Part shown: piece by piece, positions 26,368 through 34,935 of the stretch | Layout: the number at the start of each line of letters is the position of its first letter | Position numbering within the stretch: the first letter of the stretch is position 1 | Source: Zhongshania aliphaticivorans | Lineage (GTDB): Bacteria > Pseudomonadota > Gammaproteobacteria > Pseudomonadales > Spongiibacteraceae | Reading direction: 5' to 3' | Length of the DNA stretch: 64,000 nucleotides | Assembly: GCF_902705855.1 (NCBI RefSeq) | Contig: NZ_CACSIJ010000001.1 | Span: 485,751 to 549,750 of the forward strand | The notes under the pieces: generated by a model | The model's input: only the letters and a program-made list of their open reading frames with translations | Told to the model about the DNA's origin: nothing | Databases searched by the model: none | Made by a program: the position numbers and the translations under genes

Positions 26368-27743
26368 TGGGTATCGAATTACTGGTTAATATGGCCTATG
26401 TGGTAGCGGCCGTCCTGTTTATTTTTGGCCTAAAAATGCTGGGCTCACCAGCAACCGCCCGTAAAGGTAACCTAGTGTCTGCACTGGGTATGTTTATTGC
26501 GGTGATCGTGACCCTACTCGACCAAAGCATTATTGACTTCAAGTGGATTCTCGCCGGTGTTGTGGTCGGCGGCGCTATCGGTGCATTAGTTGCGCGCCGC
26601 GTCGAAATGACCGGCATGCCGGAAATGGTTGCGCTGTTCAACGGCTTTGGTGGCGTTGCCAGCTTATTCGTGGGCTGGGCTGCACTGTATGATATGCATG
26701 ATGCCCACACCTTTGTACTCATCACTATCGTGCTATCGATATTGATTGGTGGTGTCACGTTCTCTGGCAGCATGGTGGCATGGGGCAAGCTCAGCGAGCG
26801 TATCTCTGGCAAAGCCATAGTGTTTGGCGGGCAACGCGTATTCAACATTCTTCTGATCATCGCGATCATCGTATCTGCGGTAATGTTTACTCTTAGCACT
26901 GGCCCAGCCACCTCCATCTACTTGTATTTGGTTATTGGCCTGTCTCTGCTGCTGGGTATTATGTTGGTTATTCCTATCGGCGGCGCCGATATGCCCGTGG
27001 TTATTTCCTTACTGAACAGCTACTCAGGTCTAGCGGCTTGTGCGGCAGGTATTGCGATCAACAACATTATCTTAATCGTAGCCGGCGCACTGGTTGGTGC
27101 CAGCGGTATCATCCTGACCCAGATTATGTGTAAGGCCATGAACCGTTCATTGAGCAACGTATTGTTCAGCGGTTTCAGCGCCGTTTCGGCTAGCGGCACA
27201 GCGGCTAAGATCGAAGGCGAAGCCAAGGCCATGACCGCAGAAGATGCCTACTACGTACTTGAAGCTGCCGCTAGCGTCGTTATCGTACCCGGTTACGGTA
27301 TGGCGGTTGCACAAGCACAGCACGTGGTAAAAGAACTGCAAGAGCTACTAGAAAAGAATGGCGCAGAAGTGGTTTACGCCATTCACCCCGTTGCAGGCCG
27401 TATGCCTGGCCATATGAACGTGCTGCTTGCAGAAGCCGACGTCTCCTATGACTTACTGCTGGAAATGGACGCGGTTAACCCACGCATGGAAACCTTCGAT
27501 GTGGCGATTGTTATCGGCGCCAACGACGTGGTTAACCCTGCAGCACGTGAAATGGAAGGCAGCCCAATTTACGGCATGCCCGTCATTAACGTGGACATGG
27601 CTCGCAACGTATTCGTTATGAAGCGCTCTATGGCGTCTGGTTTTGCTGGTATCGACAACCCGCTGTTCTTTAAAGAGAACACTCGGATGTTGTTTGGCGA
27701 CGCAAAAGAAATGCTAGGTAACATCATTAAAGCGTTCAGCTAA
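26367..27743 (+). CDS. pntB: NAD(P) transhydrogenase subunit beta
   Basis: 458 residues. The N-terminal half has about eight or nine membrane helices; the C-terminal half is the NADP(H)-binding dIII domain with VPGYGMAVAQAQH and the GANDVVNPAARE motif. It completes the proton-translocating transhydrogenase, which provides NADPH. The gene ends in two tandem hairpins, the second a strong terminator. Confidence 0.96.
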   Translation: MGIELLVNMAYVVAAVLFIFGLKMLGSPATARKGNLVSALGMFIAVIVTLLDQSIIDFKWILAGVVVGGAIGALVARRVEMTGMPEMVALFNGFGGVASLFVGWAALYDMHDAHTFVLITIVLSILIGGVTFSGSMVAWGKLSERISGKAIVFGGQRVFNILLIIAIIVSAVMFTLSTGPATSIYLYLVIGLSLLLGIMLVIPIGGADMPVVISLLNSYSGLAACAAGIAINNIILIVAGALVGASGIILTQIMCKAMNRSLSNVLFSGFSAVSASGTAAKIEGEAKAMTAEDAYYVLEAAASVVIVPGYGMAVAQAQHVVKELQELLEKNGAEVVYAIHPVAGRMPGHMNVLLAEADVSYDLLLEMDAVNPRMETFDVAIVIGANDVVNPAAREMEGSPIYGMPVINVDMARNVFVMKRSMASGFAGIDNPLFFKENTRMLFGDAKEMLGNIIKAFS

Positions 27744-27759
27744 GCCCCGCTTAGCTGAA
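27735..27759. other. Hairpin over the pntB stop codon
   Basis: TTCAGCTAAGC (27735-27745) and GCTTAGCTGAA (27749-27759) form a perfect 11-base stem with a CCC loop, including the stop codon. No T-run follows; it may protect the 3' end or aid the terminator just downstream. Confidence 0.55.
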
Positions 27760-27763
27760 AACG

Positions 27764-27794
27764 AAAACGGGCTCCCTAGGGAGCCCGTTTTTTT
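27764..27794. terminator. Bidirectional terminator between pntB and the marR-like gene
   Basis: A perfect palindrome (27767-27788, ACGGGCTCCC then TAGGGAGCCCGT) flanked by four A on the left and seven T on the right. It should stop pntB transcription and may also stop the convergent peroxidase-MarR transcript. Confidence 0.9.
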
Positions 27795-27807
27795 GACAGG
27801 TACAATG

Positions 27808-28275
27808 TTAAGCCTCTTCCACTCCCGCACTCAAAACCGGCAGCAAGCGATTCAAGACCTCCTTAAGTTGCTGTAAGTCACTCTCATCAACCGCCAACTT
27901 ATTCAGCAAAGCCTCTGGAACACACTCGCAGTCATCACGTAAATCACGACCTAGCTCAGTAAGGTACAGCACTACAACACGCTCATCTACGGTATCTCTG
28001 CGCCGCATAATTAACCCCTGCTGCTCCAAGCGCTTCAGCAATGGCGTGAGGGTATTGGTATTGAGCAATGCTCGCTCACCAACCGTTTTCACCGCACATG
28101 GCGCACTTTCCCACAGAATCATCATCACAATGTACTGAGGATAGGTTAATCCAAGTGGCGCCAATTTATCTTGATACAGTCGAGTGATCATTCTAGATGC
28201 CGCATACAAAGGAAAACACAGCTGATTATCTAATTGCAGCTGCGGCGGCATCAAGTTGCTAAGCTTGGCACTCAT
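27808..28275 (-). CDS. MarR family regulator, OhrR-like
   Basis: 155 residues. The N-terminal LDNQLCFPLYAASR segment with Cys20 matches the peroxide-sensing Cys region of OhrR. A winged helix-turn-helix follows (VKTVGERALLNTNTLTPLLKRLEQQGLIMRRRD). OhrR represses genes until organic hydroperoxide oxidises the Cys. The gene overlaps the end of the glutathione peroxidase gene by four bases (28272-28275), so enzyme and sensor are made together; an inverted repeat in the shared promoter may be its operator. The usual partner ohr is absent from the window. Confidence 0.87.
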   Translation of the reverse strand: MSAKLSNLMPPQLQLDNQLCFPLYAASRMITRLYQDKLAPLGLTYPQYIVMMILWESAPCAVKTVGERALLNTNTLTPLLKRLEQQGLIMRRRDTVDERVVVLYLTELGRDLRDDCECVPEALLNKLAVDESDLQQLKEVLNRLLPVLSAGVEEA

Positions 28276-28754
28276 ACCGCTAACGCAGCCTCGATGTCCG
28301 CAACCATATTCTCTGGTTTAGTCGTTGGCGCAAATCGCTTAATTGCCACACCATCTTTGCCAATAAGAAATTTAGTGAAATTCCACTTTACGGCATTACT
28401 TAATGTGCCTGGCGCCGCCTTTTTTAAATATGCAAATAAGGGATGGGCGCTCTTCCCATTCACATCAATTTTCTCTGTAATCGGAAAGCTCACCCCGTAA
28501 TTCATCAAACAGCTTCCTTCAATGGTATTCGCATCACCAGGTTCTTGGTTCGCAAACTGATTACAAGGTGCACCCAGTATCACCAAGCCCTTGTCTTGAT
28601 ATTTTTCATATAGAGCCTGCAAACCCTCGTACTGTGGCGTTAGACCGCACTTACTCGCCGTATTGACGACTAATACAACCTTGTCTTTATAGGCAGATAA
28701 ATCTAAAGGCTTGCCTTGCAGGCTTGATATCTCAAAATCATAAAGTGTTGTCAT
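28272..28754 (-). CDS. Glutathione peroxidase (Cys type)
   Basis: 160 residues from ATG 28754, which has GGGGA five bases upstream; the longer frame starts at that site itself. The peroxidatic residue is Cys36 (NTASKCGLTPQY), not selenocysteine. The GAPCNQFANQEPG segment gives the catalytic Gln, and KWNFTKFLI the Trp-Asn pair. Such bacterial enzymes usually reduce lipid or organic hydroperoxides, often with thioredoxin. The link to an OhrR-like gene supports an organic-peroxide role. Confidence 0.93.
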   Translation of the reverse strand: MTTLYDFEISSLQGKPLDLSAYKDKVVLVVNTASKCGLTPQYEGLQALYEKYQDKGLVILGAPCNQFANQEPGDANTIEGSCLMNYGVSFPITEKIDVNGKSAHPLFAYLKKAAPGTLSNAVKWNFTKFLIGKDGVAIKRFAPTTKPENMVADIEAALAV

Positions 28755-28838
28755 GTTAATCCCCATACGTAAATTTAGCTGGATACAGCAAATAACTTGC
28801 CTTGCGACATTAAAACAATAATTTACATCTCACACAAC

Positions 28839-28856
28839 TATATCTTGTACGATATA
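28839..28856. promoter_or_regulatory. Candidate operator for the OhrR-like regulator
   Basis: TATATC (28839-28844), six bases, then GATATA (28851-28856) form a perfect inverted repeat with a TTGTAC centre, 85 bp before the peroxidase start. Size and A/T-rich half-sites are like OhrR/MarR operators, though the sequence is not the known OhrR consensus. Confidence 0.5.
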
Positions 28857-28934
28857 AATTTCAATTAAAGGAAGGCAGCTTAATGCCGATAAGGTATAAG
28901 AGGAAGAAACCTAACCGTTAACACCAGAGCCTAT

Positions 28935-30251
28935 ATGGTCATTATTAACCCCAGCTTCGCCACCCAGCCAGCGGCACTTAACCGGCCATCAGGTCCCGCA
29001 CCGGTATTAGCGATTGATCGCGTGCTAAGCGCGGTTGTTGTCGGTCAGCGCGCAGACCACCTCTATGAACTCGCCTCTGGAAACTTAAGAATGATGGCAG
29101 AAAGCCAAACCGCACTTCGTCACGGAGAAAAACTCCTACTCCAGGTCACTGGTAAAGATCACAAACAACGACCACAGCTTCTGATCCTTAAAGCTGACGC
29201 CAATTTCATTAGCAAGCAGTTACGCACAACACTACCGCAACAACAAAGCACAACCCAGCTACTAAGCGCTCTTAGCGCCGTAAATGCACGCGCAACATCA
29301 CCAGCCCTAACAACATTAATCGACGAATTTTTAAGTACATTACCCAGCAAGGCCCAAGCTAGTAACCCAAATGAGTTACGCCAAGCAATATTACAAAGCG
29401 GGCTATTCCTTGAAAGTCAGTTGAACAAAGGCGAAGCACCATCTCGAGATATTAAACGCGCCCTATTACGACTTAATCAGCAACTTAGCCAACAACTAGG
29501 CAATGAACCGCTTTCAGAATCATCCAATCGTAGCGGCCCTAAGGTCGACGACAAACCCCTTCAGCTGCCCCGCGAGTACGCCCCCCTCACACGCGCAGCA
29601 TCAGTACCACCCACCCCAATAGCAAACAAATCGATTGCAACCAATAGCTACGTCGACAACTCGGTAAACAACACGAAAATGCAGGAATTGCCGGGACAGC
29701 TGCACGCTCAAGGCCGGCAACCCATAAGCATCATTGATAGCGATTCTAATACCGAAGTATTGCAGCAGTTACTCCGTGACGTGCGAGGTTCCTTGGCACG
29801 ACAAGAATCACATCAACTACAGTTTTTGCAGCAAAACGACAAGCATCAAACCCAGTTTATGATCGAACTACCGGTACGTAGTGACGATGGCACTGACCTT
29901 TGGCAGCTTCAGTTTTATAAACCCACTCAAACGGAAGATGAACATAAAAACCAAGAGAAGGCAGCTTCCTGTAGCGACAAGCCCCAACACAACTGGATAA
30001 TAAATTTAAGTTTCGATCTACCTGGACTCGGCCCGCTAAAAGCACGCATTAGCCAAGCACCAAACCTAGATATTCGTTTCAGCACGGATAAACCAGAAAC
30101 AATGGCACTAATAAACGCGCAACGTCACGACCTTGAAGAGCGCTTATCCGCACAAGGCGTTCCTACCCAAAGTATTCAGTGCAGTGCCGAGCCAATATCA
30201 GAGAATACACCATCGCTTTATCCACAAACGCTCTTGGACACGCAGGCATGA
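28935..30251 (+). CDS. Flagellar hook-length control protein FliK-like
   Basis: 438 residues. The C-terminal part (about 300-420) has the Flg_hook pattern: HQTQFMIELPVRSDDGTDLWQLQFY, then NWIINLSFDLPGLGPLKARIS and a closing LEERLSAQGVPTQSIQC. The middle (about 150-270) is low in complexity and rich in Gln, Ser and Pro, as in FliK rulers. It would set hook length and switch export specificity. No flagellar operon is in the window, but a small FlhB-tail-like gene overlaps its stop by four bases, a pair known next to each other in pseudomonads. Confidence 0.78.
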   Translation: MVIINPSFATQPAALNRPSGPAPVLAIDRVLSAVVVGQRADHLYELASGNLRMMAESQTALRHGEKLLLQVTGKDHKQRPQLLILKADANFISKQLRTTLPQQQSTTQLLSALSAVNARATSPALTTLIDEFLSTLPSKAQASNPNELRQAILQSGLFLESQLNKGEAPSRDIKRALLRLNQQLSQQLGNEPLSESSNRSGPKVDDKPLQLPREYAPLTRAASVPPTPIANKSIATNSYVDNSVNNTKMQELPGQLHAQGRQPISIIDSDSNTEVLQQLLRDVRGSLARQESHQLQFLQQNDKHQTQFMIELPVRSDDGTDLWQLQFYKPTQTEDEHKNQEKAASCSDKPQHNWIINLSFDLPGLGPLKARISQAPNLDIRFSTDKPETMALINAQRHDLEERLSAQGVPTQSIQCSAEPISENTPSLYPQTLLDTQA

Positions 30252-30520
30252 GTCGCAAACCGGGGGAAATTGCCGTTTCATTACACTATGACGGCTATAA
30301 TGCACCTTTGGTAAGCGCTAAAGGTGAAGGGGATATTGCGCACCAAATACTCGAAATTGCCACTCAATACGATGTTCCGATTTACCAGAATAGCCAACTT
30401 ACCGAGCTACTATCACGAGTCGAACTCGACAACGAAATACCAAGAGAGCTGTATATTGCCGTTGCCGAGGTCATCGCATTCGCCTATCGCTTAAAAGACA
30501 AAACGCCAGTAGATTGGTGA
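30248..30520 (+). CDS. FlhB C-terminus-like protein (FlhX type)
   Basis: 90 residues from ATG 30248 in an ATGA overlap with the fliK-like stop; a longer out-of-context frame from 30179 is rejected. It matches the last part of FlhB/YscU (EIAVSLHYDGYNAPLVSAKGEGDIAHQILEIATQYDVPIYQNSQLTELLSRVELDNEIPRELYIAVAEVIAFAYRL) without membrane helices and without the NPTH cleavage site. Such proteins can partly replace the FlhB C-terminal piece in flagellar export switching. Confidence 0.85.
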   Translation: MSRKPGEIAVSLHYDGYNAPLVSAKGEGDIAHQILEIATQYDVPIYQNSQLTELLSRVELDNEIPRELYIAVAEVIAFAYRLKDKTPVDW

Positions 30521-30542
30521 TTAAAAATCGAGTTCTAATTGC

Positions 30543-31340
30543 TTATCTCGTCAGCTTCCAGGTAAACCGCACCTGCGCAAGCGACGATACGGGCTTACCA
30601 TTCACCCGCTCAGGCTCAAAATCACAGCGTGACAGCGCCGAAAGAGCACGGTAATCAAGACGACGTGTACCGCTAGTCTCAACCACCTTGCCATCACTGG
30701 CTTTGCCCTCAGCATCAACAGTAAACGACATCGTCACCGTACCCTGCTGCCCAAATCGTACAGATTCTTCAGGGTATTCAGGTCTAGCACAGCTATTCCA
30801 ATCGATACTTGCAGGCACGGTAGCAATTGCCGCCACCCCGTCGTTAGCTGTCTTATTAGCCACCGAAGCCGGCTTATCAACAACCTGAGCTGGTGCCTCA
30901 CGCTCACGAACCTTAGCCAAAGCCAGCTGGCGCTCTTTTTCGGCATTTAAGGCTCGTGCCTCAGCCACTTCTGCCGCACGGGCCGCCGCCTCCGCCGAGG
31001 CTTGCGCCATTGCCAAAGCTTCAGACTGCTGCTGCATAGTTGCTAACTGCGCCTGCTGACGTAAATTTTGCTCGCGCTGGCTAAATTCACCATCTAGTCG
31101 GCGCTGCCATTCCGCAAGCACCGCCTGCTCTTCTGATTGAAGGCGCTCATCGCCCTGAACGAATGCCACCTTGGCAATATCACTTTTGTCCGCAGCAATT
31201 GTCGGTAAGTCATCCCCAGACAGCAACCACGCAGCCAAGCCAGCCGCCGCACATACACACAACAAGGCAATCGCAATCACTGACTCCGCAGACTGGGCCA
31301 TGCCCTGCTTGCGATCTACCGCGCCTATCGCATTATTCAT
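30543..31340 (-). CDS. TonB-family protein with coiled-coil linker
   Basis: 265 residues. One membrane helix (about 19-40) is followed by a long Ala/Gln/Glu-rich coiled coil (about 65-150, ERQLALAKVRERE), then a TonB C-terminal domain at about 180-262 (RPEYPEESVRFGQQGTVTMSFTVDAEGKASDGKVVETSG). The linker resembles TolA more than the Pro-rich linker of classical TonB. It may transmit inner-membrane energy to outer-membrane receptors. No exbB/exbD is adjacent. It lies 25 bp behind a response regulator in a run headed by a histidine kinase. Confidence 0.82.
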   Translation of the reverse strand: MNNAIGAVDRKQGMAQSAESVIAIALLCVCAAAGLAAWLLSGDDLPTIAADKSDIAKVAFVQGDERLQSEEQAVLAEWQRRLDGEFSQREQNLRQQAQLATMQQQSEALAMAQASAEAAARAAEVAEARALNAEKERQLALAKVREREAPAQVVDKPASVANKTANDGVAAIATVPASIDWNSCARPEYPEESVRFGQQGTVTMSFTVDAEGKASDGKVVETSGTRRLDYRALSALSRCDFEPERVNGKPVSSLAQVRFTWKLTR

Positions 31341-31365
31341 TCGGCAACTCCCTTTAAAAGATTCC

Positions 31366-32325
31366 TCACGCCGTCAAACCAAATAATCGTCCAATACGCT
31401 GGAACATCCCCCGGCGATCAGACTCTGGTGGCGGTGGCGATGTAGCCTCGGCAGCAATTCGCAGAGTTTGGGCCGGATGCTTTTGTAATATTTCAAAACG
31501 ACGCATCGCCAAATTGACACTCCCCCGCAACAAACCCTCGCTCACTGGCTTGCTAAGAAAACGATATATTTGCCCTCGATTAATAAGGTCAATGCCCTGC
31601 TCTGCATCAGATTTTCCCGTGAGCACTATTGCCACCAAACTTGGATGGTGCTGACGTAAGGCACTCAATAGGTCGGTAACGACCTCGCCTCCCACAGCGA
31701 TCTCAGTAATAATGACGCCAATTTTATGGCGTTCTAACAAATCCAAGCCTTCGTCTAAATTAGCTGCGGTATACACCGCGCGCTCACGCCCCAATACACG
31801 CTGCAAGGTGGTACGCGTTGCCTCGTCATCATCCAGAATCAAAGTGCCAACATCATCAACACCTGGAACGTGAACACGGGCCGTTAAATCTTCTTCAGGC
31901 GCCGCCGCCTCACTAACAAAATCTACTGCAGACGCCTTTACAGCCGCCGCAATCGTTGAGCGCAAATCAACATTAGACCAAGGTTTATTAATAAAACGGA
32001 AAATCTCCCCATCATTAATGGCAGACAATATTGCGCTCAAATCTGAATAACCGGTCAATAGCACGCGAATCGCGCGCGGGCGCAAATCCTTAGCCTTGCG
32101 CAACACTTCCACCCCCGTCATTTCAGGCATGCGCTGGTCGCTCACCACAACGTCGACATCACCTTGGCGAAGAATTTCCAGCGCGGCCTCGCCAGACGCC
32201 GCCGTCACCACGTCGTAATCTCGCCTGAAGAGCGCTTTCAATGCGATAAGAATTCGCGGCTCATCATCTACAAATAAAATCCGCGCACGAGATTCTTCAG
32301 ACGGGCTACTTACGTTCGTTTCCAT
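31366..32325 (-). CDS. Response regulator with two receiver domains
   Basis: 319 residues. Receiver 1 (about 14-130) has the acidic pair Asp20-Asp21, phosphoacceptor Asp63 (VVVSDQRMPEMTG), Thr91 and Lys114. Receiver 2 (about 160-280) keeps Asp165-Asp166, Thr236 and Lys259, but Glu208 (VIITEIAVGG) stands where the phosphoacceptor Asp should be. No DNA-binding or enzymatic output domain follows, only a short tail. It is cotranscribed with the histidine kinase four bases upstream. The second domain may be a fixed or pseudo-receiver. Confidence 0.9.
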   Translation of the reverse strand: METNVSSPSEESRARILFVDDEPRILIALKALFRRDYDVVTAASGEAALEILRQGDVDVVVSDQRMPEMTGVEVLRKAKDLRPRAIRVLLTGYSDLSAILSAINDGEIFRFINKPWSNVDLRSTIAAAVKASAVDFVSEAAAPEEDLTARVHVPGVDDVGTLILDDDEATRTTLQRVLGRERAVYTAANLDEGLDLLERHKIGVIITEIAVGGEVVTDLLSALRQHHPSLVAIVLTGKSDAEQGIDLINRGQIYRFLSKPVSEGLLRGSVNLAMRRFEILQKHPAQTLRIAAEATSPPPPESDRRGMFQRIGRLFGLTA

Positions 32326-32328
32326 ACT

Positions 32329-34092
32329 TTACGCATCTCCCAGCAAGACCACATCTTGCTCCGCTAGACTATCCGGCCCCTTATTGATACCAGCCACCGG
32401 CAATCGAATGAAAAACTCTGTTCCTTTACCTAACTCTGATTCAACTCGAATCGTCCCGCCGTGATCCTCAATAATCCGGAACACAATAGACAAACCGAGC
32501 CCAGTACCCTTCCCTACCGGCTTAGTGGTGAAAAAAGGTTCAAAAATATGGGCGCGGGTTTCCTCGTCCATACCGCTGCCGGTATCGCTAATAGCGACTT
32601 CAACATCGTTTTCTTTAAGGCTAGTACGAATACAAATTTGCCCTTTACCATCCATCGCTTGAGCAGCATTGGTAATCAAATTAAGAAACACTTGGTTTAA
32701 TTGTGATGGCGCACAGCTAATCTGAGGCAGATCAGCAAACATACGTGTCACTTTCACGCCATCTTTAAGCTGGCTATTACAAATTTTAAGCGCGGTTTCA
32801 ATGCCTTCATTCAAATCGAAGAGCTGCGATTGAGACCGATCTACACGGCTAAAATCCTTAAGACTCATCACCAATTCAGCAATCTGCGTTAAACCGTATT
32901 CAGTGTCTGCCAGCAACATGTCAAACTCTGCCATACTTTCTGCGTCCACCGCACCATCCATGGCCTGCATAGATTCTCGAACAATTTCGACATTGCTGGA
33001 GGCATAGCCTAAAGGTGTATTAATTTCGTGCGCGACCCCCGCAACCATTTGCCCGAGGGAAGCCATTTTTTCTGACTGGATCAACTGCCCCTGCTGCATT
33101 TTTAAATCATCTAAGGCCTTACTAAGCGCTTGGGTACGCTTATCAACTATCTTTTCCAAGTTCACGTTTGAATCTTGTAACTCACTGTTCAAGCTATCCA
33201 GCGCCGAGAAACTAGAACGCAAACGCACCGCAATCACCCCAAATGCCAGCAACAAGGCTACCGCGTACACCGCCAATGTTTGCCGGTAATTTCGCGCTGT
33301 TGTTTGCAAACCGTGGTAGTGATTTTCGTAAGAACTACGCAAATCGTAAAGGGCAGCCCCAGTAGGCAAGCTATCAAACTTTGCGACGAACACCTGAAGC
33401 TGGTCTGCCGACTCACGCAAGGAATCAACGGTGGCTAGCAAATGCCGGAGCGCCCCTCTTTCTGCGTCGCTCTCTAACTGCTCTTCAGCTGCCACAATCT
33501 TTCGACCTAACTCATCAATATAACCACCGTTGGTGGCTTCAGATTGAATTCCGTAGGCAGTCGACTCACGCAAAATCGACATCACATTTTCACGCAACTC
33601 TTCCGATGCATTCACGGAGGGAGCATTCAAAAGTGAAATCCCAGCAACACGCAAGACCGAAAAATGCTGCGACAAACGGGCTAATTTTGCCGAATAGTCA
33701 TTTAATACACTGAGTTTCGCCGAGGCCTGCGCATTATATTGCTCAAGCGACGAGTCAATAACAGGCGACAGGCCAGCTAAACTCGCCTGACCACTGCTGA
33801 GCGCGCTTTGAGCCACTGTAAAGCGATCCCGCGCCAACTCCAACTGCTGAGCACCGGAATCAAGTGATAAGCGGCCACGAGCGATTTGAAGATTAAGCTC
33901 GGCATCAGCCTTAGCTGCCGCATCAAATTGCTCTAAACGAATTATATGTAGGCCCGTTTCTAAAGGGTTTCGCAGCGTTTTCCACAGCAAAAAGGAGATC
34001 AAGCTCAAGGCCAATAGAACCGCAAGCAAAGCGACAAATCGCTGAATTGAAAAGCCCCGCGAAACGCGGAGAGACACACCCACTCGAACCAT
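32329..34092 (-). CDS. Membrane sensor histidine kinase with helical extracytoplasmic domain
   Basis: 587 residues. A membrane helix at about 19-40, a largely helical periplasmic region at about 45-270 (DAHL-like, tentative), a second helix at about 272-291, a coiled coil, then HisKA with His355 (VAHEINTPLG). The HATPase shows N-box NLITNAAQAM, G1 DTGSGMDE and G2 GKGTGLGLS. It would phosphorylate the double-receiver protein encoded three bases downstream. The signal is unknown. Confidence 0.92.
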   Translation of the reverse strand: MVRVGVSLRVSRGFSIQRFVALLAVLLALSLISFLLWKTLRNPLETGLHIIRLEQFDAAAKADAELNLQIARGRLSLDSGAQQLELARDRFTVAQSALSSGQASLAGLSPVIDSSLEQYNAQASAKLSVLNDYSAKLARLSQHFSVLRVAGISLLNAPSVNASEELRENVMSILRESTAYGIQSEATNGGYIDELGRKIVAAEEQLESDAERGALRHLLATVDSLRESADQLQVFVAKFDSLPTGAALYDLRSSYENHYHGLQTTARNYRQTLAVYAVALLLAFGVIAVRLRSSFSALDSLNSELQDSNVNLEKIVDKRTQALSKALDDLKMQQGQLIQSEKMASLGQMVAGVAHEINTPLGYASSNVEIVRESMQAMDGAVDAESMAEFDMLLADTEYGLTQIAELVMSLKDFSRVDRSQSQLFDLNEGIETALKICNSQLKDGVKVTRMFADLPQISCAPSQLNQVFLNLITNAAQAMDGKGQICIRTSLKENDVEVAISDTGSGMDEETRAHIFEPFFTTKPVGKGTGLGLSIVFRIIEDHGGTIRVESELGKGTEFFIRLPVAGINKGPDSLAEQDVVLLGDA

Positions 34093-34410
34093 AAAAGTCT
34101 TCTTATTATTTTATATGCTACGTTGACGTTTTCTCGACCACCTAGTAAAGCTGCTCAAACGACAAGTAACGTACCGAAGTAAACACCCAGAATATCTTTT
34201 TATGTTTTTTTATATCAGGCGAAGAATAAAAGCTGCCAGTGGAAATGTCTAGTATTTAACAAAAACGAAATATCACAATATGATTGATAATACAGTCACT
34301 TAGCCGAAAGACTTAATCGTCCATTGCGTATACAGTTAAGCCGGCTAGCCTATCGTCACAAGTAGGCCGCGAAATAAGACATAAACTGAATATGGAATTG
34401 AGGAGTATCT
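34093..34410. other. Intergenic region upstream of the kinase gene
   Basis: 318 bp, AT-rich, with T-runs near 34197-34212. It must contain the promoter of the kinase operon. No clear -10/-35 pair, RNA gene or small coding frame was found. Confidence 0.3.
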
Positions 34411-34414
34411 GGCG

Positions 34415-34448
34415 AAAAAAAAGGGAATCAGCGAACGGCTGAACTCCC
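34415..34448 (-). terminator. Terminator of the tRNA-Pro transcript
   Basis: On the minus strand GGGAGTTCAGC (34438-34448) pairs with GCTGATTCCC (34423-34432), with one bulge or mismatch and a five-base loop, followed by eight T (34415-34422). It lies ten bases beyond the tRNA 3' end. Confidence 0.9.
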
Positions 34449-34458
34449 TCTTAATTTT

Positions 34459-34535
34459 TGGTCGGAACGGCAGGATTCGAACCTGCGACCCCCACACCCC
34501 CAGTGTGGTGCGCTACCAGGCTGCGCTACGCCCCG
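34459..34535 (-). tRNA. tRNA-Pro (anticodon GGG)
   Basis: 77 nt with encoded CCA. Acceptor stem CGGGGCG pairs with CGTTCCG (two G-U pairs), the D-arm is GCGCAGCCTGGTAGCGC, anticodon stem CCACA/TGTGG encloses loop CTGGGGG, and the T-arm has GGTTCGAATC. The anticodon GGG reads CCC and CCT. It lies behind the merR-like gene, as in related genomes. Confidence 0.96.
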
Positions 34536-34549
34536 ATTTAAGGGGCTGC

Positions 34550-34578
34550 ATCATACCCCAAGAAATTGTTTGAGTGAA
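34550..34578 (-). promoter_or_regulatory. Promoter of tRNA-Pro
   Basis: On the minus strand TTCACT (34573-34578) and TATGAT (34550-34555) are separated by 17 bases, a sigma-70-type promoter. A GC-rich stretch follows before the tRNA, as in stable-RNA promoters. It overlaps the end region of the merR-like gene. Confidence 0.65.
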
Positions 34579-34935
34579 CTATCTTTTCAGGAGTTTCGCG
34601 ACTTCTTCAAGCTCACTCAGCATTTGCCGGATAACTTGGCGAGTTTGCGACGATTCATCTTTAGCAGTATCGCCAGACATACGTTGTCGAGCGCCGCCAA
34701 TGGTGTAACCTTGCTCATAAAGCAGGCTTCGGATCTGCCGAATCATCAGCACATCCTGATGCTGATAATAACGTCGATTTCCACGGCGCTTAACTGGCGT
34801 TAGTTGCGGAAATTCCTGCTCCCAATAACGCAGAACATGAGGTTTAACACAGCATAACTCGCTTACTTCACCGATAGTGAAGTAACGCTTTCCCGGTATG
34901 GGGGGTAATTCATCGTTATGACTTGGTTCCAGCAT
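34579..34935 (-). CDS. MerR family regulator encoded with ihfA
   Basis: 118 residues. The MerR winged helix lies at about 17-85 ([62 protein letters not shown]), with a short C-terminal helix and no ligand-binding domain. This small protein is conserved next to ihfA in many gammaproteobacteria; its target is not established to my knowledge. Its start overlaps the ihfA end by 20 bases. Confidence 0.88.
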   Translation of the reverse strand: MLEPSHNDELPPIPGKRYFTIGEVSELCCVKPHVLRYWEQEFPQLTPVKRRGNRRYYQHQDVLMIRQIRSLLYEQGYTIGGARQRMSGDTAKDESSQTRQVIRQMLSELEEVAKLLKR

